From Eudorina sp. 2006-703-Eu-15 (taxonomy: Eukaryota > Chlorophyta > Chlorophyceae > Chlamydomonadales > Volvocaceae), in assembly GCA_003117195.1 (NCBI GenBank), contig BDSI01000043.1, forward strand, positions 223,501-287,500: a stretch of DNA of 64,000 nucleotides, given 5' to 3'. Positions 13,001-23,086 of this stretch are shown in pieces (position 1 is the first letter of the stretch; every line of letters begins with the position of its first letter). The notes under the pieces were generated by a model that saw nothing but the letters and a program-made list of their open reading frames with translations, had not been told where the DNA came from and did no database searches. Position numbers and translations under genes: made by a program.

Positions 13001-13271
13001 TGATGGCAACAGGGGTGGGGGCCAAGAGCCGGGGCAGCCCCATGGCGGGCATGCCGTTGTCGCTAAGGCACAACCCGTCCCCTGTCCAACCGACCTCAGC
13101 GAATACTTTCACAATCTCGCTCCCGGCCCAGTGCTGGACTTACTGACGGTGTCCGCGGCCCCCCTGCTGCCCCACCCGTCCCCCTGGCCCCCCTGCAGCT
13201 ACACGAGCACCTTCAACGCCAACAAGGACTGCTGCCCCATCTATCGCACCGCGCTGGGGGCCAAACCATGA
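10054..13271 (+). CDS. Pherophorin (copy B), one frameshift
   Basis: This is the mirror copy of the pherophorin at 3272-6473. Exons are 10054-10100, 10413-10650, 10966-11986, 12199-12250, 12519-12626, 12887-12995 and 13199-13271. Exon 1 encodes a signal peptide (MARTILLLFAALALT) and joins exon 2 in phase. The protein has an N-terminal pherophorin domain, a Pro-rich rod and a cysteine-bearing C-terminal domain with GFNLYPAVGP and LCLGFGGQWCYTS stretches. In the rod, the C run at 11383-11385 is two bases shorter than in copy A, which throws the frame into an Ala/Arg-rich reading. The C-terminal domain itself (11555 onward) is intact, and its six-C run at 11898-11903 keeps the frame. Function, if any, would be as an extracellular-matrix structural glycoprotein. 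Confidence 0.88.
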
Positions 13272-13660
13272 GCCGCGTCATCAGTAGAAGCTTAATGCAC
13301 AACATAGCCTTAATTCGTACATGCGATTAGGGGTGCTGTAGCTTATTACACGCGCACCAGCCCGTATGTAGGGGCGGTAATTGATTCCTGATCGGCGCGC
13401 CGATTACTGCCGCCCTTAACCGCCGGTATTAGGTGGCGTTAGGGTCGGGCATTGACAACACACATTCCACATGCCCATGCAGCTTAACTTGACGATTGAT
13501 TGTTTGTTCATTTGATATGGGCGTCCGAGAGGACGACTCTTTCATTAGCAATGACTAGTTGACGGGGATGGCCCCTGCCGCCTCTTAGACCGAACACACG
13601 GGACCGAACCGTTGGCACGTACTGCATGTACGGCGGCTCGGTGGTCGTTGTAGCAGTGAT
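10391..13660. repeat. Inverted repeat, right arm (pherophorin B)
   Basis: This is the reverse complement of 2870-6170. After the stop codon the match continues through about 390 bases of 3' flank with scattered substitutions and small indels, ending near 13655 at a CTCGGTGGT stretch. On the loop side the break is within the first intron, just before the shared CTGTCTTGTCCCTCCCTGC. Confidence 0.9.
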
Positions 13661-15159
13661 GGTTACATAACCTACTAGGAGGGCAAGGCTTCCAGTATTG
13701 GTAAGCAGATGCTCGAAAGGGGCTGTCACGGGGGACATGGCCTGATGGTGCACGGAGACCGCCTGCGAGCATGGCCGGGAGGGTTGTTCAGTGGTGGGAT
13801 AGACGGTGTATATCGGTTGGGCTGCTTCCGCATGCTTAAACGTAATGCAGTTGTCATCCAGCTTTCCGAGTCATCGTAGCTGGGCTAGGCTTCGCTTGGT
13901 TATGCGATGCACTGCGCTGCTGGGCGACTCTGAACCATCCAGGCCTGCGCGTCGACATTGGATTGATTCGGCTGAAAATTTAGCTTGGTGTTGTTAAGCT
14001 TTCTAGGACTGCGGTCCACGGTTAGACTCGATTTGGGGTACAGCTTTGTCGCCCCTCGTGAAACATATGTACACGAGGGCCGTACATGAGCGGTGGTGTG
14101 TGGTCGAATGACAAGCGGCTCGTCGCTGTAATGAAGATTGCCTCGAGCAACAATCCTCGGCGTTTTCTCAGCTGGCTCAATGAACATCAAACGCTTTTGA
14201 TCTTCCCGCAGCCATTTCGCTGCATGCCAGCGGTACGCCACATACAGCGACGTGGAAACTACCCGTAGCGCAAGTCTGCAGCCCTTGGGAATCCTTGACG
14301 ACACTATCTTTTGTTTGTCGTTATCTGTCCAAAGGAGCTTGACACCGAACAGTATCTGGACGGATGTTGTCCGAACAGTCCCAGTAGTGTTGTACTGCAT
14401 CCACAGCGGTTGCTTCTCCTGTGCCTTCAGTATAACACAATAGACATCGCAGCTAGCTGTTTCTGGTCGGCATGCGCACAGGGGCCATCGGCATCAGGAC
14501 ATCAGATGCCACGAATGGTGTATGTGGATGCAGCGTAGTCATGCAGCGCACCAGCGAGACAGCTCACACACGATCAGGGGTGTGCAAGGGTGTGCGCGGA
14601 ACGCGATGTCCTTCTTGGCATTGCATGGTTTGCGTAGTGAGAATGAATTTCAAAAATGCAGCATTAGCAGCCTGACAAGTGTCGGTGCGTAAGACGCATG
14701 CCCAACCGAACGTTATGTAAGAGTCCGAGCGCTGATCGACCGTTGCTAGCAACACCAGAGTGGTATTAGGTCAGTTGTAGTATACGCGACAAATCGGGCA
14801 GGAGCGTGGATTGTAGATGTTCGCAAAGTACCTGAAGTTTGAATACCTCGGCGTCTGCCGAAAAAGAGCGCTGCGCTACCTGGCTCAAATTAATTCAACT
14901 ACAAATTATTTTGGTGAAACGTCAAAGCAATGCCAGTAAATGTTAAACCCTCTGATGTTAAACTTAACTGCGCACACAAGACAAACCGAACGACCGTACG
15001 GCAGGATAAAATTTGTGTAGCGGTGCTTCAACGTCTCTTTGCAAATCGTTGACAGATCGCAAATGATAAAGAAAGCACCGCGACTTCTTTGTTGAACCAT
15101 CGCTAGTCAAGGGCCTCCTTGCAATTCCGTGCAGCCCACACTTCCTGTAAAGCCGCAGA
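13661..15159. other. Intergenic, one weak reverse ORF
   Basis: This 1.5 kb lies between the pherophorin arm and the CbbY gene and is visibly less GC-rich than the coding regions. A minus-strand frame of 166 codons (14400-13900) is open, including a Lys/Arg-rich, non-repetitive stretch (YRWHAAKWLREDQKRLMFIE). I found no splice structure or family match, so I do not call it a gene. The final part should hold the CbbY promoter. Confidence 0.4.
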
Positions 15160-16611
15160 ATGCAGACAATGCTTCAACGGAAGTCTCTTGTACGCACTTC
15201 TCCATTCACAGCCGCGGCGCCCAGCGCGCGGCGTGTGCTGCCGAGGCGCTGCATCCTCGCCAAGGCGCACCAACTGCCGGAGGCCTTGCTGTTCGACTGT
15301 GATGGTGTACTCGTGGACACGGAACGTGATGGTCACCGCGTCAGCTTCAATGAAGCGTTCAAGCGCAAAGGCCAGTTTGTTGTGCGTGGCAACCCCCCCC
15401 CCCGTGGGGGCACCGTGGGGACTCGTAGACACCATACCCCTCCAAAGCCGTCACCTCAACCACGTCAATTTCTCACCAACCCGACGGATGTCCTTCCCAA
15501 ATTCACATCAACGTTCGCGAACGTCTTGACCTGTACTGCTCCACAGGTGTTGGCAGCTACATCCTCGTATCCCCGCATGTCCTCCCCTAAGCCCTGGACC
15601 TGCGCTTCTTCCAAACCCAAACAGGACTGGACCACGAGTGGGATGTGGACTTGTACGGTGAGCTGCTGGAGATCGGTGGCGGCAAGGAGCGCATGACAAA
15701 ATACTTCAACGTGAGTACGACAGAGGTGTACGGCAGAGGGAGTTGGCTGCGGGGGTGGCCACCGGCAGCTACCTAGGCTGCTGGAAGGCGAAGGGACGGG
15801 AGGGGGTATGTAGGAAATGGGTAGACATTTCACAAACTGCGCTGCTGCCAGAGGGGGGTAATATAGCATGTGGTGAAAGCGCGGTCTCGACGGGCATAAC
15901 AAGGGAGCGCAAGGCGGCATGCCTCTTTGCGTGTGACATGCATGGCGTATGCGACGCCGCAGGGGTGTGCTCTTGCGGAGAATTGAGCCGCCGCAGGTGT
16001 GATCTCATGGAGAGTTGAGTCGCAAGAAATGGTGTGTTTAGAAAAGGTGTATTTGTGTGTGTTAGCAAGGAGAAAAGCTGAGCCGCGAATAAGCAGAACC
16101 GTGTCCAGCAATGCAACCGACGACTGAGACCGAGACCAGAGTTACCAATATGCCAGGGCGAAGTATGTCGACCATAAGTAGTCCCAAGGTGGTGTAGTCC
16201 GTGATGCTGTAGCGCCCCGTATCGTTGTCGAGCGCCGGTGGGCGCCGGGACGCCAGCAGAAGCAGCGGCTATGACGTCGTAGGCTAATGCAGACGAAACT
16301 CTACTAAACTACCTACTGATCCTAAGGTGCAGCAAAAGCAAGGGCGTATGCGTCAACAGCGCGTGCAATGCCGACAGCAAGCAAGTGCCCGGCACAACCG
16401 TCCCAGCCCGTGCAGAAGGAAAAGATACTGACCTGAAACCAGGAAAAGAAAAAACCGTTGGGGGAGCGCCGGCGCGGTTAAGGACGCTGGCGGTTGGGGG
16501 CGCTGGCGGTTGGGGGCGCTGGCGGTTGGGGGCGCTGGCTGATTGACTTGCTGCTCCACCCACAATGGCAGCGAAACGCCGTCGGCCCAGAGCGAGCTGC
16601 TGCTGTTGCGA

Positions 16612-16681
<70 letters not shown>

Positions 16682-19600
16682 AAAGAGACCAACCCAGCCG
16701 CGAGAACTGACATGCCGTGTGTGCCTTCTGGACGGGCACCGGGTGGAGCTCGGGGAGCTCGGGTCCCTCTCCCTCTCCCCGCAGCTGCGTAGGGAGCAGC
16801 CCCGGGGCCAGCGCAGCGCCGGCGCGATGGCTCAGCGGCCACGGTCCCTCCCGCCAAGGCCAGGCGCCTGCAGACGCACGCCCTAGCCCCCCGCCCTCGG
16901 TCAGCAGCCCCTCCCCTCCTCCCTCCTCCCCCGCTCCCTCCCCCTCTCCCTTCGCCTCTCCCCCGCCTGCACACCCGGGCCGCCACCCGCAGGACCATCC
17001 TGACCGGGAGCCCTTCAAGAGCACCAAGGTGGGGTTGGGGCAGGGCGTTGAGGTTCCTGTGAAAACTGGCTGACTGTCCGCCACAACCTTGAGCCCGCAC
17101 ACGCAGCACCCACCAGGGCGGAGGCGGCCCCACCCTGGGCGCACATGAGAGACCCCGCGCACACATCGGAGGACAAACCGTCATCACGGGACTCCTCCGC
17201 CCTCTCGCCCGCCTCCACCCCGCCCTAATCCAAGCAGGGACGCCTCCCCCCTGCCATCATCCTCCTATTTTTCAACACCCGCCGCCTGCCCTGTCTACTA
17301 TTTCCCACCCCCCACCCCTCCCGCCAATTTCCATTCCTCCCTTCCTCCCGGCTGGCCGCGCCCCTCCCACCTGGCTCCTCAGGACGCCTCCGCCCGCAAG
17401 TCCCTGGTGCAGGAGCTGCACCTGCTCAAGACGGACCTGTTCATGGAGCTGGTGGACTCGGGGGCCATGCCGCTGAGGCCGGGGGTGGCCAGGCTCATTG
17501 GTGGGTGGCGGGCAGCCCGGGGGGCGGGAGGCGGGGCCGGGTTGGGGACCATCGGGTGGGGGTTGGGGGCCGGGTTGAGGGGCGTGGGGTTGAGTTGGGG
17601 GTTCGGAGCACGGACGTGCTTGCGGAGGGCAGGGTTGGGCGAGGGCGAGAGGCGGAGGGTGGAGAGTTGCCGGGTGGAGCCTGGTCAGGGCGGTGACGGG
17701 AAGGCGAGGATGGCGCTGGGCGGCGCTGGGGGCGGGGTACGTGGCCCGAGGACGGGGCCCGCCCGGGGGTGGGTGGGCGTGCCGCTGCGCCTTGTGGGAG
17801 CGGGGCCGCGCGAAGGTACGGCGGGGGCCGTGGGTATGCGCGCAAGGGTCACCCGTGGAGGCGGAGGTGGAGGCGGGTGTAGGCACGTAGGAACCACTCT
17901 TCGTTCCCCTGCCGGTCCCCCTGCGCACGCCGTCACATCCCACTCCGCCCCGAGGTCCCCCCGCCCCGAGGGTTGACCCCGCGCTCCCGCCCGCCTTGCT
18001 GGCCCCCCGCCTGCGCTCGTCCCCTCGACCCCTCGTCCCTCGTCTCCACTGACCCTCGTCTCCACTGACCCTCGTCTCCACTGACCCTCGTCTCCACTGA
18101 CCCTCGTCTCCACTGACCCTCGACCTCTCCTCACCACGAACCCCACTCCGCGTGGGGCATACCAAATCTCTGCCCGCCGCACCTCCACATCCACTCCGCA
18201 CCCCAGCACGGCCACCGATGACCCGCAGGCTCCCTACTGTAACTTCATTAATGAAAACTGCCTACCTACACACACCCGCTGCTGCCCCGCCCCGCCCCGC
18301 CCCCCCTTCTCCCCCCCTCCCCAGGCGAGGCTCTCTCCGCCGGTGTCCCTGTGGCGGTGTGCAGCACCTCCAACGAACGGGCGGTGTCCACCATTGTCCG
18401 GGTGATGCTGGGGCCGCAGGTGGCGGCGGTGATGAGGGTGTTCGCGGGTGAGGGGGAGGGGGGCCAGCGGGAGGGGTGGGGTGGGGTGGGGTGGGAGAGG
18501 GTTACATGACGTTGGTAGACATGTTCATACTACTGCGCTGCTGCGACGGCAAGGGTCCGGTGAAATGATGGTTGTGGGAGGGGGTGGGAGAGGCCAGTGG
18601 GGGGTGGGGTGGGGAGGGGGCTGCGGGTGGACAAGGGAGCGAGGTCGGGAGAGACAGACTGACGAACAGACGGACAGACTGACGGGCATTTGGATTTGCG
18701 GGGACGCTTGATGACGTCCAGCTCCTTGCACCTCGTTCCGTACGCGCAGGCGACATCGTACCCAAGAAGAAGCCTGACCCCGCGATCTACCTGCTGGCCG
18801 CCCGCGAGCTCGGGGTGGACCCGGCCAGGTGCGCCCCCATCTGTGTGTGTGTGTTTAGAATTGCAACCCGCCCGCCCGCCCGATCCCTGTGTGTGTGGAT
18901 GTATGTGTGTGTGTGTGTGTTATTTAGGCAGGCAGAACAGGAGTGCGTGACATGCGAGGGGCCGAGTGGCGCCCAATAGTTTGCCGGTATGCGCATATGA
19001 TATACCCATTGCCCGACCCATATAATAAATAAAGGCTGCGGTGTCGGAAGAACGCTGTTTATTTGGCGCGCTGTTGGTGTCTCGGCGTCGCGGAAGACTA
19101 CCAGCTGGTGCGGGTCGGCTGCCTTGGCCACACAGACTCAACACCACAATGCTGTGCATGCGTGCGATCCTCTCCTTGTTACCCACCTGCGCGCGCGTGT
19201 GTGTGTGTAAAAGAGAACTGGTGTGTGTATGTGTGTTATCAAGGAGAAAAGCTGAGCCGCGAAAAAGCAGACCCGTGTCCAGCAATGCAACCGACGACTG
19301 AGACCGAGACCAGAGTTACCAATATGCCAGGGCGAAGTATGTCGACCATAAGTAGTCCCAAGGTGTGTGTGTGTGTGTGTGTGTGTGTCTGCGCGTTCCT
19401 TACACATGTGGTCCGCGCAAAATCAGGCGGGCATCTGCGGCCCTCCGGTAGCCGGGTAGGTAGGTAGGTAGGTAGGTAGGTAGGTAGGTAGGTAGGTAGC
19501 CGGGTAGGTAGGTAGGTAGGTAGGTAGGTAGGTAGGTAGGTAGGTAGGTAGGTAGGTAGGTAGGTAGGTAGGTAGGTAGGTAGGTAGGTAGGTAGGTCCC

Positions 19601-21056
19601 GGGCAGCCTGTCAGTCCCGTCGCGCCCGCAAAGTCCGCTTCGCCTCGCGGACCTCGCTAAAAATCGCCTCGTCCGGTGGCCGCTTCCCGCCCCCTTCAAT
19701 CCCTCGTCACTAACCTGCTTAGGTGCCGTACACTACCGTACCGTACCGCAACCCACCGTGTCACCAGTCGAACAATGGAGCCCCTCCGCCATTCCCTCCC
19801 TTTGCTGCCGCCGCTGCACCCCTGCTGCCCTGCTCCCTGTGTCCCCTGGCCCCTGGTCCCCACTCTCATCCGCACTCAGATGTGTGGTGGTGGAGGACTC
19901 GCGCATCGGCCTCCAGGCCGCCAAGGCTGCTGGCATGACGTGAGTACGACAATGGTACGGCGGGTTTTTGAGTCTGATCTGGCCCATGGGGGCAGGCCCC
20001 GACAGGGCGCCGTACCACCCTCAGGAAAAACCGCTTGTGTGTTTGTTTATCATATTGTGTGTTCTTGCGGTCGAGGAAGACAGCGTGTATGGCTGTGGGC
20101 GTGGTTCCGGGGGTCGGGGGGTGCGTGGGCGGCTGCCCCCGACGGCTGAATTATAGCCCGGCACGTTCCTTTGCAGGACGAGTCGGTCGGCCCAGGTACC
20201 GGTAGGTCCTCCGCGCGGCCCCGGGGCCCCCTCGGGCCCTCTAGTCTACCAACTTCCGATACCCCCCGCTGGCCCCCCCTTCTGCTGCGGCACAGAGGCG
20301 CCCGCAGCTCCTCGTTCACCTGAGGCCTCTGCGCCCACCCCCGCCCACCCTCTGTGCCCCCTGCCCCCTGCCCACACGCCCTGCCCCTCTGTGCCTCCCC
20401 TGACGCCCCGCCCCGCCGCGCCCCGCCCTGCCCCGCCCCGCCGTAGCTGCGTGATCACCAAGTCGAGCTACACGCAGGACGAGGACTTCACCGGGGCGGA
20501 CGCCGTCTTCCCCTCCCTGGGCGATGACTCGGACCCGGTGGGTGGCAGAGCGGGTGGACGCGCGGCTGGGTGGCTGGGGTGGGAGAGAAGGGGCCCGGCG
20601 GGAGTTCCGGTGATTGGAGGAAGGCGGGGCAGGGGCGGGGCAGGCAGGTACGTACCTGGTCTAGAACTGGGCCATCCAAACTCGCCCACCCACTCGCCCA
20701 CCCACTCGCCCACCCACTCGCCCGCCCACCCCAAGAGGGGCATCGATTAGCCCATCAGGCCGGATGGGCCTTCCGCTGTGCGCAAATCCACAAGCGGATC
20801 GCGACAGATTAAATCGTAGTACGGGTATTCGTATATATACTTCCGCCGCCTGTCCCCGACCCATACCACCGCATTCCATGATTTCCATCCCAACAGATCC
20901 CATCCAACCCCTATCCAAATCCCGACACATCCAACCCCTGTCCCCCTCCCATCCCTGTTCCATCCTCACCTCCTCTCACCCCACACCCGCTCCCAGGGCC
21001 AGGTGTCCCTCAACCGGCTCTGTCTGCTGATGGCCAAGGCCAACGCACTGGCGTGA
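15160..21056 (+). CDS. CBBY: CbbY-like HAD phosphatase, plastid
   Basis: The family hydrolyses xylulose-1,5-bisphosphate, a RuBisCO misfire product, in the chloroplast stroma. Exons: 15160-15370, 15625-15710, 16993-17028, 17383-17500, 18325-18447, 18750-18828, 19880-19939, 20447-20537 and 20997-21056, about 287 residues. The first ~37 residues are Arg/Ser/Ala-rich with no acidic residue, like a transit peptide. HAD motif I is [13 protein letters not shown] with Asp46 and Asp48 as nucleophile and general acid. Then come [17 protein letters not shown], motif II VCSTSNE, motif [17 protein letters not shown] and motif [21 protein letters not shown]. Intron 1 appears to use a GC donor (AAAG|GCCAGT), because only that join gives the family spacing. 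The 36-base exon 3 is the weakest call: plant homologs have a GWP motif there and this one does not. A second in-frame ATG is at 15169. Confidence 0.92.
15805..15855 (+). repeat. Intron element, copy in CbbY intron 2
   Basis: It reads GTAGGAAATGGGTAGACAT followed by CAAACTGCGCTGCTGCCAGAG. This matches the ten-copy intron element described in the findings, sense to the host gene. Confidence 0.8.
16061..16191. repeat. 130-bp direct repeat, copy 1 (CbbY intron 2)
   Basis: It runs from GTTAGCAAGGAGAAAAGC to AGTCCCAAGGTG and recurs at 19235-19364 in intron 6 of the same gene with only a few differences. It is preceded by TG-rich sequence and a GTGTGTTTAGA motif. Confidence 0.93.
16614..16680. repeat. 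(TG)n microsatellite, about 33 units
   Basis: An uninterrupted TG dinucleotide run in CbbY intron 2. Confidence 0.98.
18038..18122. repeat. 16-bp tandem repeat, five copies
   Basis: The unit CTCGTCTCCACTGACC repeats five times in CbbY intron 4. Confidence 0.95.
18225..18262 (+). repeat. GACCCGC/TGTAAC motif in CbbY intron 4
   Basis: A diverged copy: GACCCGCAGGCTCC, then CTGTAACTTCATTAATGAA. It lies within the acceptor half of intron 4. Confidence 0.6.
18500..18556 (+). repeat. Intron element, copy in CbbY intron 5
   Basis: It reads GACGTTGGTAGACATGTTC, then ACTGCGCTGCTGCGACGGC. The orientation is sense to the host gene. Confidence 0.8.
18920..19234. other. Low-GC insert-like block in CbbY intron 6
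   Basis: About 300 bases, much less GC-rich than the flanking intron (for example ATATGATATACCC and ATATAATAAATAAAGG), run straight into the second copy of the 130-bp repeat. This could be the remnant of an inserted element. No terminal repeat or duplicated target site was found. Confidence 0.4.
19235..19364. repeat. 130-bp direct repeat, copy 2 (CbbY intron 6)
   Basis: Near-identical to 16061-16191 and followed directly by a (TG)n run at 19363-19388. Confidence 0.93.
19454..19597. repeat. (GGTA)n microsatellite
   Basis: About 35 GGTA units in CbbY intron 6, interrupted once by GCCG at about 19499. A short run of the same unit is at 6329-6344 in intron 1 of pherophorin copy A. Confidence 0.97.
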
Positions 21057-21625
21057 ACGAGCCCTCGAGAGTGTTGATGTCAAGTGATTGATGGTCCCTG
21101 TAGGATGGTCCCGGGAGGGCTAGGGTGCATGAGACCGCTACCATCCCCTTCTTCCCCCCCGAGAGGAGGAGGGGGGTGGGCACTGGGGACTGGGCAGGGG
21201 AGCTCGCACACACGCAGAGGTGGCTGCGCGGGACCGGCTGCGGTTTTTCACCATCACCGTGATTAGGATAATCAACACCATCATGGCCCAGCACGTTGTG
21301 CTTCTGCCGATGGGGCGCTTCCCCGCCGCGCCACCCGCACCATGGGAGCTGGGTTTGGTAAAGAGGGAGGCAGGCAGGCAGGCAGGCAGGTAGGGATTAT
21401 ATGTTTGGCGGCCCGTGCAGTGCCAGCGGCGAGCGGCGGCCTCGGGCGTGCTGGGAACGCCAGGGCGGACATGCCTTTTGCCGTCGTCGTCGTACACCAG
21501 CCGCGCAGCCTCCCTCCACCGGACCGTCGATTCCTCGAAGACGACATATGCGTGATGTTATCGGTATCGTTGTTGGTGGTGTCAGAGAATGACTCCATCA
21601 AGAGAATGACGTCATGGTGTCATTC

Positions 21626-21630
21626 TGTAA
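21626..21630 (+). terminator. Candidate TGTAA poly(A) signal, CbbY
   Basis: TGTAA is the usual polyadenylation signal in volvocine algae. This copy lies about 570 bases past the CbbY stop, a normal 3' UTR length for the group. Confidence 0.4.
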
Positions 21631-22061
21631 GGTGACATTCCGCGAGAGCTCGAGGGGGTGTGGGACCGGATGAGGGGCTGGTCGGTCGCGCGTCCGGGGG
21701 GCCAGATGGAGAAGCGCTCCAGGGGGGGACGTTGTTGAGGGGGAACACGCTGGGGTGCTAGGGTTCCACCTAGCTCTTCTGGGTGGTGGTGAGCTGCGAC
21801 TGGAGGGCAAGGGTGGCGATTATGGACGGAGCGGTGGTGGTGGGCTTTCGGCGGAAACGAGTGGCCGTACCTACCTATCTACCTACCTACGTACGTACAT
21901 GGAAGGGCGGGTTCGTTTGAGTCGCGCCCGCTGCTGTGGTTCTCGGAAGGGGGGTGGCGGGAGGGAAAGGGGGCCGGTGGAGGGGGCCCGGGGGCCCTTG
22001 GGGGCCCTTGTCCGCGATCGTTGCGGACCCTCACGCTCCAGTGGGACGTGGGAGTACTCCA

Positions 22062-22130
22062 TCACCCGGGGGCCCATGACCCGGGGGCCCATGACCCGGG
22101 GGCCCATGACCCGGGGGCCCATGACCCGGA
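22062..22130. repeat. 16-bp tandem repeat, about four copies
   Basis: The unit CCCGGGGGCCCATGAC repeats about four times. Each unit joins GGGCCC and CATGACCC palindromic pieces and resembles the dispersed GACCC..GGGTC palindrome. Confidence 0.93.
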
Positions 22131-22894
22131 GAGGTCCGCACCGCGAAGGTAGAGGGTAGGGCACGCGGCTGGCAGGAAGCCTGGGTGGCCGTACGACAAA
22201 TTTTGGTGCCGTGGCGCGGGTGGGAAATGCCACGCCCGACGCGAAATGGCGTGACACGGCACCACACAAGTCTTGAGTGACAGCATCGGTCTGTCGTCTG
22301 TGAACCCGCCGACAGCTGGGTATTCTATGGCCCAGACATCCGGTACATGTGTCCTCGCAGCGCTCGCACAGGGGTCGTGTACGGCACTAGTTGGTTCGAG
22401 AAGACGGGAGTACGCCATGCCTGTCAGAACTCAAGATTGCTCGTCCAATGACGATGTACCAGTGGTCAACCGGTTTGTTCACACGCGCCTGCCCTGCGGG
22501 TCCAGGGCCACCCCCGGCATCGCGTGACATTGACGCAAAGCCACCGAGATGCCACGTTGCAGCAAAACAGATGGTCCGGCGACATGTATCATGAGATCAG
22601 CTACTTGAACGACAAACCGCCGGGACACAATCACCATCGTGACCCCAACCCTCGTCGGTCCCACCTCGCGCGGCGATGGGGCGCCATAAACCCCTGAACG
22701 TAACCCAGTCCCAAGCCGCGTCGTCCACCGTGCCAGCCCAGTCCGACAGTCTCCACGGCCCCCGGCCCTCGGTCCCTAGGTTCCGCCGTCCCTCGGTCCA
22801 TCCACCCCTCAGTTTCCATCCGTCCCTCGCTCCCCGGAGTGCGAGCCCCGCCCCCGCCCCCGCCCCCGCCCCCGCCCCCCGCCCCCTGCCCCCG

Positions 22895-23046
22895 CTAGTC
22901 CCCGGTGGACCGCTTGAGACGCAGCGCAGTCCGCCTCCCACTCGCCGGCTGGGGGGCCTGCTGCTGCGGTGGGTGCTGCGGCGGTGGGTGCTGCTGCTGT
23001 TGCTGCTGCTGCCACCGCTGCCGCTGCTGCGCCGTTTGCTGTCGCG

Positions 23047-23086
<40 letters not shown>

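Larger units (their letters stand above)
21057..22894. other. Convergent intergenic region
   Basis: This stretch separates the 3' ends of the CbbY and M1AP-like genes, so it should hold two 3' UTRs. It contains a TGTAA at 21626-21630 and a 16-bp tandem repeat at 22062-22130. I see no gene. Confidence 0.55.
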
